Shown: one piece after another, positions 42,675 through 53,900 of the stretch
How positions within the stretch are numbered: the first letter of the stretch is position 1
Layout: each line of letters starts with the position of its first letter
Assembly: GCF_000196435.1 (NCBI RefSeq)
Contig: NC_010161.1
Span: forward strand, 1,302,001 to 1,366,000
Length of the DNA: 64,000 nt
Direction: 5' to 3'
Source of the DNA: Bartonella tribocorum CIP 105476
GTDB lineage: Bacteria > Pseudomonadota > Alphaproteobacteria > Rhizobiales > Rhizobiaceae
Position numbers and translations under genes: made by a program
The notes under the pieces: generated by a model
Told to the model about the DNA's origin: nothing
Databases searched by the model: none
What the model saw: only the letters and a program-made list of their open reading frames with translations

Positions 42675-43667
42675 CTATTTTTGTTCCTTTCCTTGATTTG
42701 GTGCCTCAAAGGTAATTTCTGTTGTGTAACCGCTTTGTTTTTCATAGCGGTGGGTGACGGTAGCGGCTTTCCATGACCCATTAATTTCTTTACGGAACCC
42801 TTGAAGCAGCAGCGGTTGATCCGCCATGATTTCAGGGCGTCCCGCAAGAGTTAAGGAGCCACTGCCTACAGCACGGCATAAGCGATCCGACTCGGAGGCA
42901 GCCGCCGCTTGTGCTTCTTCTTGACTTGGATAACAACTGCGCAGACGACGTACGGGACCAGTAAACCCTGTTTGATGCTTGACTTGGCATTGTTGCCCTT
43001 TTGCGCGATCAAAATAAGAAGTTTCGATGGTGCCGTATTGGGTGCGCGGCTCTAGGGTGAATTCCCAGCTGGAACAGTCATGCTTATGGATGTCGAGTGC
43101 TGGTAAATTATCCCCGCTTAAAAATAAAAACTTATGGTCTTTGATTAAAAAACGCGCCCGCATGCGGTCCGCAAGGCGGGTTAAAAAGTCAACCGCCGAT
43201 TGATCGGTGCGCACCACATAAGGCAAGGTTTGTTTGGTAAATTGTGGACTGACCTTTGCTTGATAACCATGGCGTTTGGCAAGGGCCTCAACAATCTCAG
43301 CAATGGTTTTGTGGTCAAAATGTTCACTCGCCTGTTCTTTAAGTTCTTTGCGCATCGAGGCACTTTTGCCACAAAGGCGTAAAATCTCTCCATCACTGCC
43401 CCCAATACTCACCACCGACTCAACAACAAAACGCCCCATAAAGGCACGGATGCTGTTTTGATAGCCAAAGGTGACATGGAGTGCGCTGTTACTGGAGGGA
43501 ATCTCTAAATCATTGCCACTATCATCAAACTCCGCTTCAAATGTATCGGCTTCATTGCCCACATGATCGGTAATGGTTGCCGTTAAAAGACGCTGGTAAA
43601 AAACCTCATGGACAAGATTCTCCCCCACCCTCACCTCAATAAAAGGATGTGTGCGCATTAATCCCAT
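42675..43667 (-). CDS. Tail protein gpD-like (prophage B copy)
   Basis: The 330 residues are identical to the A copy as far as I can compare by eye. The gene is intact and overlaps gpX. Confidence 0.87.
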   Translation of the reverse strand: MGLMRTHPFIEVRVGENLVHEVFYQRLLTATITDHVGNEADTFEAEFDDSGNDLEIPSSNSALHVTFGYQNSIRAFMGRFVVESVVSIGGSDGEILRLCGKSASMRKELKEQASEHFDHKTIAEIVEALAKRHGYQAKVSPQFTKQTLPYVVRTDQSAVDFLTRLADRMRARFLIKDHKFLFLSGDNLPALDIHKHDCSSWEFTLEPRTQYGTIETSYFDRAKGQQCQVKHQTGFTGPVRRLRSCYPSQEEAQAAAASESDRLCRAVGSGSLTLAGRPEIMADQPLLLQGFRKEINGSWKAATVTHRYEKQSGYTTEITFEAPNQGKEQK

Positions 43668-43912
43668 AGCCTTTTGACCACGCTGTTCTTTTCACATGAT
43701 AAAAATTCAGGCAGAATGACCTTTAAGCCCCGCGGCAACAGAGCACCATACCCTGCAATACCTGGATTGGCTTGCAAAGTAGCTTCACAATAACCTTTGA
43801 TCGCTCCAACTTGAGAACGGTCTCCTAATACAGCCATAGCATGTTGAAAGCAGATTAGATCAAGACTCATATCCTCTAGCTCTACCACGAGATGCTTTTC
43901 TGGTATCTTCAT
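43658..43912 (-). CDS. Tail protein X (prophage B copy)
   Basis: The 84-residue protein, unchanged from A, keeps the NPGIA...LP pattern. Confidence 0.84.
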   Translation of the reverse strand: MKIPEKHLVVELEDMSLDLICFQHAMAVLGDRSQVGAIKGYCEATLQANPGIAGYGALLPRGLKVILPEFLSCEKNSVVKRLWD

Positions 43913-44379
43913 GGCGTTTCTCCTCCTTGGGAATATTGATCATATCCCTCTTGGTATTGTCCTTGCGGTTTTCCACCATCGAAAAACGGTAACAAGCTAA
44001 TGGCATAGCGAATACGCCCCGATTGACCAGAGCGACTGATGTAATCATGGTCTTTCGTGACACTGGTGATCACTACAGATCCATGGAGAATGGCACTATA
44101 GCCGTTGTCACTCATCCAACGAATCATCTGAACGGGCTTGGCTGCACGAATGGTTCTGGTGATGGCATCTATCGCTACCCGGTCCCCAAACTCTTCTGGA
44201 AACAACACCCCGTGGATGGTTTTGGGATCATTGCCATAGCCGGTAAATTGCAAACCAGGAGCCTCACCAAAACGCTCTAAGCAAACCCAGGAGGCAGAGA
44301 ACTCTTCCTCAAACGATTGGAAATTAAGCCAGTCTACATAAAAGAGATGTGGACCTAACATCAGCAAAGGATCTCTCAT
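43909..44379 (-). CDS. Tail protein U (prophage B copy)
   Basis: The 156-residue protein, unchanged from A, keeps the ERFGEAPGLQFTGYG stretch. The ATGA overlap with the small upstream frame is kept. Confidence 0.86.
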   Translation of the reverse strand: MRDPLLMLGPHLFYVDWLNFQSFEEEFSASWVCLERFGEAPGLQFTGYGNDPKTIHGVLFPEEFGDRVAIDAITRTIRAAKPVQMIRWMSDNGYSAILHGSVVITSVTKDHDYISRSGQSGRIRYAISLLPFFDGGKPQGQYQEGYDQYSQGGETP

Positions 44380-44552
44380 AGACGCCCTCCCATTGATTGT
44401 ATCCCTTCCAGCACGTCATTTCTTTCGAAACGTATCATTGCATCTCTCCTACCATTGCGCCATCCTAGCACTTCATCCCTCCCCTCATTGTGTTCTTTCC
44501 AGCACGCTGTCTTGTCCCTTATTCTGTCGTCCTTATCATTCTGTGCCACCAT
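44376..44552 (-). CDS. Small hypothetical protein before gpU (prophage B copy)
   Basis: The 58-residue charged frame is the same as at 8075-8251. Because B is nearly identical over this stretch, its conservation gives no independent support for coding. Confidence 0.38.
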   Translation of the reverse strand: MVAQNDKDDRIRDKTACWKEHNEGRDEVLGWRNGRRDAMIRFERNDVLEGIQSMGGRL

Positions 44553-46872
44553 GCAGCGCATTGGCGCGTGCCCGTTGCAAAGCATGAGCAACCGCACGAC
44601 CGGTGGCCATGGGGTCACGCGCCCCATTAACATGCACTGTGACATTTTGATTGTGGGTGATGGGGGAACGGTCTTTGTCTCTTGGTTCTCTGGCAGATGA
44701 ATTTACAGGAGAAGCCCCCGCAAATTGTACTATGGGTTGGATGGACGTTTTACCCCCCAAAAAACTTGGCAAAAACTCTCTTACATCAATCGACCCAATC
44801 CACCCCTTTATGCGGTGAGGTAAAGATTTACAATAATCCATCAATTGTGAGATGGACGACATAAAACCATCAACAATCCAACTCGCTAAATCTTCGCCGG
44901 CTTGTTCCATACCAGCCTTGGCACTCTCTGTGAGCTTTTCGCGGACAAAAAAACGCTTCAACCACCCCCAAAAATTAGAAAAGCTTTGTTTAACGCCCTC
45001 CCACAAACCAGCAAAGCTTTGAGAAACAGAGGAAAGTCCTTGTTTAAACTTTTGCCAATGGGAAGAGAGATCAAAAGCAGCAGCAATGATATTTTTCCAT
45101 TTGGTGATGGTTGCCGTATCGGCACCAAAAAAGCGCATGACGGCTTCAAAGGCTTGGCCCCAAGCCCGTGTTATCCCCCGTGCAAAACCTTTGACAAAAG
45201 AAGAAAAACGATCCCAATATTTCCACAAAGCAAAACCAGAAGCCAATATGACAGCCACAACAGCAGCAATGAGAGCCCCTATTGGGGTAAAAATCCCCCC
45301 CACAACAGAGGCAATAGCTGCCCCAACCACTTCGATTACTGTCCCAATAAAGCCAAAAGAGGCAGAAAATGCCGCACCTGAAACGGCTATCCCCCGTAAA
45401 GCCCCCACAAGTAAAGTCATGGGGCGAAGAAGACGCAGCGCACTCCCACCAAGCCCTGCTGCCATTAAACCCAATGAGCGCCCTGAAGCGACTAATCCGC
45501 GCCAACTTGCCTTCAGCGTGCGGCTCACAACCCTCATCTTGATAAAAGAGCCCATCAATTGAAGAAGCCCAAGGCGGGTTCCCGCCATGGTAAAACGTAC
45601 AACCCGCAAAGCAATATTAAAAGCCATCAGGGCGGCAATGGTTTTGATGATCACACCGGTTAAAACAGGGTGTTCATTAGCCCACGCCATCAAACCATTG
45701 ACAAATCCCCCAACACTTTCCATGAGACTGTTGAGAGGAGGCAGGAGCACTTCACCAATGGTGATCCCTAAAGCCACAATACGGTTTTGCAACAGTTCAA
45801 ATTGCCGCATGGCACCGGTTGCTTGTTTATCGGCTTCTTGTTCTACAGAGCCTTTAAAGACTTGTGGATCTTTCACATAATCTAAAGCTTGCCCTAACAA
45901 TTGGGGGTTCCCCACCAATTTGGCAAAATCACCGGTAAACTCCCGCCCTGCAATGGCAATCAGAGAGCGCATCCCTTGTTCAGATTTGCCCAACACATTA
46001 AAAAAGCGCACCAAGGTACCGGTGGCATCTTTCTCCAAATCTTCCATGAATTTCTGGCGTGAGAGCCCAATATTGCTAAAGGCATCTTCAATATGTTTGC
46101 CTCCTGCTTGAATGCGCGCACTCATCGTATTAAAACCACGCGCCGCACTCTCTGGAACAATCCCAGCAGAAATCATCGCTGTACCAAATGCCGCGGTTTC
46201 GCGCGCTGTCAACTTAAACATAGTGGCTGCACCGGTGGCACGATTGGTAAAATCAGACACCTCACTGGCCTTTGCTGCCATGTGGTTAGAGAGATGGTTG
46301 ATGGCATCCCCTAGATCTTCAATACCTTCCTGATTAAGCTTAAAGACATTGCGCAATTTGGCAAAGCGTTCCCCAATCTGATCCCCTGTCATATCAAAAG
46401 CAACAGCCGCTTTGGCCGCATAAATGCTAAAAGCCTCGAGATCTTGTTCACCAATGCCTGCTTGGCTAGCACTGGTCATCAATTCTAAGACTTCACGGGC
46501 AGCCAAAGGGATCTTTGTAGAGGTTTCCAAAGCAAAACGGCGCAATTCTTTTAAACGATCAAGGGGAGCATCCAGAACCTTTTCCAAGCCCTTCATTGAT
46601 TGATCAAATTGCATGGCTTTATAAAGAGGGGCAATCAAGGTTGCGGTTTGCGCAATCGCCCCCACCATGCGCCCACGCGCATGGATAAAAGCATTTTCTG
46701 CATGGGCTGTGGCTTCCTTAAGATGCTCAGGGTCAAACCACCCTTTAAAATGTTTTCGTGTCTGGTTTTGGAAATGCGCAACATCTAAACTAAAGGCTCT
46801 TAAGTCTCGCTTGGCAGAAGCGATCCCCTCTTGCAGATGATTAACAAAACGCACAACAAGGGAAACATCCAT
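44536..46872 (-). CDS. Tail tape measure protein (prophage B copy)
   Basis: The full-length 778-residue copy has no change from A that I can see. Equal length means tails made from either copy should have the same length. Confidence 0.92.
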   Translation of the reverse strand: MDVSLVVRFVNHLQEGIASAKRDLRAFSLDVAHFQNQTRKHFKGWFDPEHLKEATAHAENAFIHARGRMVGAIAQTATLIAPLYKAMQFDQSMKGLEKVLDAPLDRLKELRRFALETSTKIPLAAREVLELMTSASQAGIGEQDLEAFSIYAAKAAVAFDMTGDQIGERFAKLRNVFKLNQEGIEDLGDAINHLSNHMAAKASEVSDFTNRATGAATMFKLTARETAAFGTAMISAGIVPESAARGFNTMSARIQAGGKHIEDAFSNIGLSRQKFMEDLEKDATGTLVRFFNVLGKSEQGMRSLIAIAGREFTGDFAKLVGNPQLLGQALDYVKDPQVFKGSVEQEADKQATGAMRQFELLQNRIVALGITIGEVLLPPLNSLMESVGGFVNGLMAWANEHPVLTGVIIKTIAALMAFNIALRVVRFTMAGTRLGLLQLMGSFIKMRVVSRTLKASWRGLVASGRSLGLMAAGLGGSALRLLRPMTLLVGALRGIAVSGAAFSASFGFIGTVIEVVGAAIASVVGGIFTPIGALIAAVVAVILASGFALWKYWDRFSSFVKGFARGITRAWGQAFEAVMRFFGADTATITKWKNIIAAAFDLSSHWQKFKQGLSSVSQSFAGLWEGVKQSFSNFWGWLKRFFVREKLTESAKAGMEQAGEDLASWIVDGFMSSISQLMDYCKSLPHRIKGWIGSIDVREFLPSFLGGKTSIQPIVQFAGASPVNSSAREPRDKDRSPITHNQNVTVHVNGARDPMATGRAVAHALQRARANALHGGTE

Positions 46873-46881
46873 GATTGCATC

Positions 46882-47417
46882 TTATCCTAACATTTGGCTT
46901 TCATATTCTTGTTGTTTAAGGCGCGCGAGTTCTTCTCGATAAGCAATCACATCAAGCCAATCCATCTGGTTAATCTCTGAAGGCGCCCAGTGATAATAAA
47001 GGGCTAGTTCTGCTCCAAATTGTCTGGCAGAGAGGATTGGCGTGTGGGAAAAAAAGCAAAAAATGCCTTCAACACTGCCATAATATCGATAACATCAAGA
47101 CGATTAATGAGTTCAACAGATTCATGAGACATATCGGCTAAAAGCACGGCTATTCCTTCCATCGCCTCATGGGTAAGCAATGCCTCACAAACTTTAAGAA
47201 TGAGCACATCATTGCTCAATGTTGTTTTATCCTCTTCTAAGCCAAGCAGAACAAGCTTTGCCAACTGCGGTCCAATCAACACGGCTAATTGGCGTGCTTG
47301 CTTGAAGTTTGGGCGATAAAAGGTCAATTTGTGCCGTGTCAATTCTTTGCCATCACTCTCCTTATAAACAAGGGGAACTTGGAGCTCTACATCAAGGCTG
47401 GTTTGTAAACTTGTCAT
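46882..47417 (-). CDS. Tail assembly chaperone with -1 frameshift (prophage B copy)
   Basis: The zero-frame product ends at 47004; the shifted product would run to 46882. The slippery T7 is at 47049-47055 and both frames are the same as in A. Confidence 0.8.
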
Positions 47418-47426
47418 GATCAATTC

Positions 47427-47945
47427 CTATAAATTGAGAATAGAGCGGCGCCGTTCACCAATCTCTTGTCCATTGCGCACAAGCCAACCGCCCCGTTTAA
47501 AAGAAAAGCGGTGTAAAACAGAACCATCCCAAAATTCCGTATAGTCCCAAATATTTTTGATCTCGCAATCATAGCCTGTGGCTTTTCCTGCCGTTAAGCC
47601 TTCGCTATCCACCTTGACCAACCGCCCTGTCACATCAATGGAATGTTCATGCTCGCGTCCATCTTCTTCAGACACCACATGTTTTTTGCCGGTAAATTTA
47701 TGACGAAGACCAGGAGGACCACCAAAGATACCAATCACTTCAGGGGTGTGGCTGCGGATTTTCATTTGCAAATTTAATGCTTTGACACCAAGACCGCTCA
47801 CATCAATTTGCATATCAGAGCCCCCTGGTTGATAGGTTTCTGTGATTTCTTCTAACGTAGGCAATTTGAGGGTTTCAAGATCAAGATGGAGATTGACATC
47901 ATCATCAACAATCAGGGTAAAACCACGAACAATTCTTAAAGTCAT
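47427..47945 (-). CDS. Major tail tube protein (prophage B copy)
   Basis: The 172-residue protein, unchanged from A, overlaps the sheath gene by four bases. Confidence 0.9.
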   Translation of the reverse strand: MTLRIVRGFTLIVDDDVNLHLDLETLKLPTLEEITETYQPGGSDMQIDVSGLGVKALNLQMKIRSHTPEVIGIFGGPPGLRHKFTGKKHVVSEEDGREHEHSIDVTGRLVKVDSEGLTAGKATGYDCEIKNIWDYTEFWDGSVLHRFSFKRGGWLVRNGQEIGERRRSILNL

Positions 47946-49231
47946 ATGTCACTCCTTGCTGCTTTGCGATACCCCTCTAGCGTATCACCAAAAGCATATG
48001 TCATTTTCTTTTGGATATCTTGCGCCAGCCGATTAAAGTAAGCACCATTGCGCCGGCTGCCAAAGCTTAAATCTTCGAGAGGGGGCACTTCTTCTGCATC
48101 AAATTCCACCCGCAATTTGCCAAGTTGTAAATTGCTGTTTGAATTTAAATCCCGATCAAACCAAACCCGCCCACCAAGCAGTGCACCGCGTGCAATCATA
48201 TCATCAAGAAAGCTGGTCAAAGAGCGGGTAATGGCAATAACATGTTGACCGGTGAGATTCTCATCATTAGCCCAAGGGCGTAAATTGTTCATGATGGTTT
48301 TTTCCAGTGCCGCACGGGTGCGCACCACATTGACAAAACGCCAAAGCGGATCACTGGAGGTGGTATGATTGCCCCATAAAATGCGCCCATTGGAAGCTAC
48401 TTCTCCCTGCCCATTTTGACTAAGGCGCGCGGGAATAAAGGTCGCAATATCGGCTTTATTGAGACGGTTTGCCTCATGATCAATTTCCCCATCAAAATAG
48501 CTAATGGGGCGTGCTGTCCCTAAAATACCATGCACATCTTGATTGGAGGGAGACCAGAAAACACCGCCCCTTTGCTTGTCACGTTTGATAAACATGGCGG
48601 CGGCAAAAGGACTTGCGGGTTTTATACTCACACCTCCCTCACGATTTGCCACCCGTACAAAGGGATCAATCAGATAACAAAAGCGTGAGGAAAAATCTGC
48701 ACGATAGGCAAGGCTTTCTTGCGTATTTTTACCCCCCGTATCAAACACAGCAATGGCTTGTAGCTTTTCTGCCACCTGTTCCAAAGCATCTGCCACAGGG
48801 TTTTTGCCATTATCAAGGCGCCCTGCACTATAAGCTGGTGCAAGTAAAATTCCAGGTTCCACCCCCAAATGCCCCCGCGCATGAGCCAAGGCATGCACAC
48901 CGGTCAAGTGAGTATTTGATCCCACCATTTCAGCTTGTGTCTCAGCAATGGTTGACTTTTCTTCCACCCGCACAAGGATCACTTGTGCCTCAATCCCTTG
49001 CGCGCGCACGGCATTGATAACATCAAGAGCTGTGCCCCGTGTCCCAAGCTTTTGGATTTTGTCTGTCTCATGGGTGAAGACCAACACGGGCTCGTTAAGG
49101 GGAAAAACTTGGTTGTCAGCATCAGGGGCTGTAACAACCGCCCCAAGGGCGGTTTGGCTAAACATCTCTAAGGGCCGAGAAGCTTGACCATCCTCAATGA
49201 GGCGGATACCATGATTAAATTCTATTGCCAT
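47942..49231 (-). CDS. Tail sheath protein (prophage B copy)
   Basis: The 429-residue protein starts MAIEFNHG after GGAGAG, as in A, and no differences are visible. It is the first gene of the last late unit in B. Confidence 0.92.
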   Translation of the reverse strand: MAIEFNHGIRLIEDGQASRPLEMFSQTALGAVVTAPDADNQVFPLNEPVLVFTHETDKIQKLGTRGTALDVINAVRAQGIEAQVILVRVEEKSTIAETQAEMVGSNTHLTGVHALAHARGHLGVEPGILLAPAYSAGRLDNGKNPVADALEQVAEKLQAIAVFDTGGKNTQESLAYRADFSSRFCYLIDPFVRVANREGGVSIKPASPFAAAMFIKRDKQRGGVFWSPSNQDVHGILGTARPISYFDGEIDHEANRLNKADIATFIPARLSQNGQGEVASNGRILWGNHTTSSDPLWRFVNVVRTRAALEKTIMNNLRPWANDENLTGQHVIAITRSLTSFLDDMIARGALLGGRVWFDRDLNSNSNLQLGKLRVEFDAEEVPPLEDLSFGSRRNGAYFNRLAQDIQKKMTYAFGDTLEGYRKAARSDI

Positions 49232-49286
49232 TTTGCTCTCCAAATCAATGGAGAGACCATAACAACAAGAGCTCCCTTTCATAAGT

Positions 49287-49299
49287 CTGACACTGTCAG
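49287..49299 (-). promoter_or_regulatory. Late-promoter dyad upstream of the sheath operon (B)
   Basis: CTGACACTGTCAG and the candidate -10 TATGGT (49256-49261) are kept, so the activator of prophage A could switch on this unit in trans. Confidence 0.7.
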
Positions 49300-49301
49300 T
49301 C

Positions 49302-49325
49302 AAAAAAGCCCTTTAAAAGGGCTTT
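49302..49325 (-). terminator. Terminator after the fiber unit (B)
   Basis: The same 10-bp stem AAAGCCCTTT/AAAGGGCTTT and T-run as at 13001-13024. Confidence 0.8.
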
Positions 49326-49376
49326 GAAAGAGATTTTAAAAACATATCAAGCATCATTACACTATTGTTTGAGTGT

Positions 49377-49589
49377 CTAAGCTTCTTCACCTTTTTCTTG
49401 TGATTTATGCCTAGGCTCTGCCATTGTGTCTTTATCCACCACGGGAGGAGAGAACACTCCGTCTTTGTAAGTCCAGCCGATTTGTGCTTCACTTGAGCGG
49501 ATAGCTTCACCATCAAAGGCATGGACATAATTCTCAGATGCGACAATAATATTCGTTACTACACCATTTTCAACAACTGCATATTTCAT
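49377..49589 (-). CDS. Small protein downstream of the tail fiber (prophage B copy)
   Basis: The 70-residue protein, MKYAVVENGVV..., is unchanged from A. Confidence 0.64.
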   Translation of the reverse strand: MKYAVVENGVVTNIIVASENYVHAFDGEAIRSSEAQIGWTYKDGVFSPPVVDKDTMAEPRHKSQEKGEEA

Positions 49590-49598
49590 GAAAAACTC

Positions 49599-50915
49599 CT
49601 ATATAAAAAATCTCAACAATATTGCGCCATTTCCACCGTCACCACTGTTGTAATTTGCTGCATCCTTTCCAGGAAAATAACCGCCACCACCACCACCTGC
49701 ATCAGCTTGGTTATGGCCACCTTTACCACCTTTACCACCTTTGTCACTTTCACCACCACAGCCACCATTACCATTATTAGATCCCCCGCCGCCGCCTCCA
49801 CCTCCAAAAAGAGAACTTCCACCCGAGTAGCTTCCGCCATCTCCACCATCACCGCCAGAAAAAATAAAGTTTTTAATGCTTGTGTAACCTCCTCTTCCTC
49901 CTTTTCCTACTGTTTCGGTAACTCCACTACCATTAGAGCCTATACTCCCACCATTGGCGATGAGAACCCCTTCAATAATCGTGGCACCACCATTACCATT
50001 TTTACCACCACCACCAATTTGAATATTTTTTGCTTTTCTAAGCTGAGATCCTTTGATTTTAACGCGTACACATTGCCCTCCACCGCCTCCACCTCCACCA
50101 TAATAGGTGTATGTGATACGACCGTTATAAGTAGTTTTTAACCGGACTCCAGTCCCTCCACTGCCTCCACCTCCCCATGCCCATATTTCTACCTCTGTGT
50201 CATCAGTGACATCTGCGGGAAATGGAAGTGTACCACTTTCTGTAATGAGAATTTCAACCGGTTTTTTGACTAATGAAGCTATTAATTTATCTATTTCTGA
50301 TTTCGTATAAACAACATCACCATCCACTTTAAGCGGTCCTTTCAACGTGCTTCCCGTTGTGCTTAAACTTGTCACCGTTTCACCATTATGAATAAGGCTA
50401 AACGGCGAATTATCCAAAAGTTCTAAGCCACCACTCATGGTGACTTTGCTGGTAAATTTATTGTAATTTTTCCATTCATTTGGGCTTGTGAGGCGCCCAT
50501 AACTTGTTAGATCTTGATTAATCTTAGCTCTAAAATCATCAAGCCCCACGATATCTTCGGTTTTATGCTGGTGCGCGCCTAACAGGGAGACAGCACTACC
50601 AAAGGTAAAATTGTTGTTGCTTGATTTATAGAGAACATAATTATTTGCTGCATCTTTTGCCCCCTCGATATCGCTTAAATCAGCAAATGAGAAAGTTTTA
50701 TCGGCTGCCATCTTGCCATTGAGAGTGCTTTCTAGATCTGTGATTTCACTTATGGTATGCGTGTGTTGTAAAGGCGCTTTTTCGTCTATTTTTTCCTCAA
50801 CAGCCACAAGCGCTTGATCAAGTTTATTGAGGTTTTCACGCAAAATAGGGAATTCAGAACTGATAAAACGCCCTTCTTGTGGCAATTCCATGTCGAGTTT
50901 TTTGGTTTTTGTCAT
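49599..50915 (-). CDS. Glycine-rich tail fiber (prophage B copy)
   Basis: The 438 residues have the same glycine-run pattern as A. The receptor-binding part has not diverged between the two prophages, in contrast to tail protein I and gpF. Confidence 0.8.
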   Translation of the reverse strand: MTKTKKLDMELPQEGRFISSEFPILRENLNKLDQALVAVEEKIDEKAPLQHTHTISEITDLESTLNGKMAADKTFSFADLSDIEGAKDAANNYVLYKSSNNNFTFGSAVSLLGAHQHKTEDIVGLDDFRAKINQDLTSYGRLTSPNEWKNYNKFTSKVTMSGGLELLDNSPFSLIHNGETVTSLSTTGSTLKGPLKVDGDVVYTKSEIDKLIASLVKKPVEILITESGTLPFPADVTDDTEVEIWAWGGGGSGGTGVRLKTTYNGRITYTYYGGGGGGGGQCVRVKIKGSQLRKAKNIQIGGGGKNGNGGATIIEGVLIANGGSIGSNGSGVTETVGKGGRGGYTSIKNFIFSGGDGGDGGSYSGGSSLFGGGGGGGGSNNGNGGCGGESDKGGKGGKGGHNQADAGGGGGGYFPGKDAANYNSGDGGNGAILLRFFI

Positions 50916-50929
50916 CTCTTATTCTCCCA

Positions 50930-53900
50930 TCATATGATGCCGGCGCCAAAATCACACACCATGGAACGCGCCGCCGGTCCACCGGTAAGGGTGAGTTTAA
51001 GGCGTGCTTGTTTGGCTGTTTTGTCACCACTAATAAATTTGCGCTCTGTCCAGAGAGGCTCCGATAACTGTTCTGTTTCATCGAGTTTCAAAGGGACAAA
51101 CGCCCCATCATCCAGTTGCATCTCGAGGGTGAAAGAGGAACCGCCCGGCAAGAAGGTTTTGATATAGCTGGTCAATCTTGCCTTTTCCCCAAAGGCAAAA
51201 GCCCGCGTGATATAAGTTGCTGTTTTATGAATCTTTCCTGCAATCAACTGAACCGGGGCAAATAACACCGGAGAGAGTTTCTCTGTGCCTTTAAGAATGG
51301 CGCGAAGCTTGACCTTTTCACTGATATATTCGCTAAGGCTTAGCAATTGAAAGGGTAGCAGTTGGTAAACCGTGCCGTTGTTGCGTTCAATTTCAAAGAT
51401 GACAGAGCAATCGCTTGAAGGCAATTCTACCGCTGCACGCACTTGCAAATCAGAACAATCCACAAGATCAAAGGTGCCTAAATCAACCATCTTTTCTGTT
51501 TGCCTGTAGCGTGCAGCCAACACCCGAAAGGCTAATGCTTCATCTTGATGGGCGCTCCAGCTTTGTGCATTGACAGAAGAAAAGCGCGGACCCGTCACAT
51601 AGGGGTGGCTTGAGACATATCTTTGGCTGTCTTTATCAAAATCCCCAAGTTTAGCCAGTGATACGGAATGATCCGCATCATCGGTTTTAATGACAAAGGC
51701 GGTCAGACGGTCATCAGGGACGGTTAAGGGTACATCATAGCGTGCGCTAGCCCAGCCGGTTTTGGCACCCTTCATGGAATAAGATGTTTGGGCTTGAATA
51801 TCAGCGGTCGGATAACCGTTTTCGGTGGTGACCAAATCAATCACCAGATCATGGGCTTGATTGCCTATTTTACAAAGATGGAAATCAATCCCCGTGATTT
51901 GCCGTGTTTCATCAGGGGTAAAGACTTGGGCTTGCGGGTCTACTTGTGTCCATATTTTCACCGTGGTGGTACGTCGCATCACCTTTACATCAATCACCCC
52001 TTGACCGGTAAAAAGCCCTGTTGCAACGGTGCCCCCTCTGCCTCGTGCAATCACATTCTTTGTACCAGCCGTAATATTCGCAGGAATGCTAAAGATGCCT
52101 TCAAGGGTGCCTTTGCTATCGGCAACAAGGCGGCTGTTGGGTAAGACATCCACACCATCAAAGGTAAGGCTTTCCAAGATTTCACCACGACCAAAGCCTT
52201 CAATCTTAAAATTCAGCTTAATTTGTCTTAAAAAATCGATTTGCTCTCGAGTCTCATTGATGAGGTCATCACGTACTTCCGTGTTACGGATAGTTCTCCC
52301 GCGATTCCATCCCATATTGAGTTGATTGGTGACACTTGAGAGCCAATCGGTGCGCTGTTCATGCCAAAAATCTGTTGCGGGGGTAAGGGAGACAGTCCCG
52401 GGGAGAGGTGCAAAATTTTGATAGGGGTTGATCTTTTCGCAAGCCGTAGTCAATTCTTGCGCAATGATCACTTCATTGGTCCAGTCAAGTGTGACAGGGG
52501 CGTTCAGGGGGGCAGTATAAAAGGTTGGATCAATGGCAAGCTGTAAAATGCCATGACCAATAGCCCCTGTTTGGGGAAACCCTTCATCGCGATAACTGTC
52601 ATCGAGAAAAGGGTCTGCAAACATGCCTTTTTTGGCAACAGGCTCTTTAGAGTCAACATTGCTTTTAATGCGCTCTAATTGCATGAGGCGGTCAAGAGAG
52701 AGCACCCGTTGAAAATAACGCCACATCTCATCATAAGGGGCAACACGCGTGCCATCATTAGCCACTTGGGGGGTGCTAAGCCAATTGTTGGTAATGGTAG
52801 CAAGGGAGAGCACATCATCCGGGACACTGGGAGCCATGGGTTGGTCTGCCGAGACGCCTTTGATATAGACAACATTGCCTCCTGTGTTGAGACCAATACG
52901 GTCAATGCGGGGGAGTTTATAAGTGTAGCTTACAATGATATCACCTCCCTCAGCCCCTCCTGAGACGGTGATTTCCTGCGCTGTTACTTTATCCGCTTTT
53001 ATGCTCGCGCGGTATCGATAGGTCACTTTATAACTACTGCCGGGGAGTGGTTCATCGCCCATGGGCGCCCAATCAATGGTGTCTCCGGTTTTTTTGAAAT
53101 CCTTGCCTTCTTTAAATTCCTTGGTTCCTTGAACAATTTTGATAAAAGCGGTGATACTTTTGTCCGCCACCCCATCACGCCCGGAGGCAACTGCACCGCG
53201 AGTGATTGTCACGGTTTTTTCTTTCGTCAACAAAAGGGAATGAACAGCGGCAATGGGGGTATAATAGGTTTTAAAGGTAAAGCTTGTCTTGCCCTTTGGA
53301 GGTGCAAAAATATGGGTTTCACTAGGAACGGCACTTGTCGAAAAGTCCTCGAGTTCTTCATAGCGCAAAGCAGCCAAGCGCTTGCGTTTGAAACCATTGA
53401 TATTGGCTTCTCCCTCTTGAATACTGAACACTTGCTTTTGTCCCTCTTGTCCCAAAGCTGTGACACGGCATCCCCCCACGATATAGTGTCCATGAGCGCG
53501 ATCATACGTCGCAATGGCTTGCATAGCGGGTTCAAGTAATGAGGGGGATTTTTGATCAATCAAAACGCCATCTTGCAAGATATAGACCGGAAAGAAAGTC
53601 CCTTGCTGGTCATCATCTTTGAGAGCCCAGACAAGTTTTGCGACCTCGCGTGCCGCCCCGGGTTCTCCTTCTGCCAAGGAGCCTGGAACTTGTCCTAAGA
53701 GTTCTGGATCATCCTCATAGGTCACCCATTTCTTTTGCAACTTTACACCGATTTCCACGCGCCCCATCATGGAAATATTCGTGAGAACAGCATTTGAGAC
53801 GGGAAAGATATCGCCTGCAATATAAATCTTACCCTCCGTTAAGGTAACGGTCTTTGTGTCTTTGTTGACAAAGGCATCTGCTCGTTCAACGCGGTCTCCT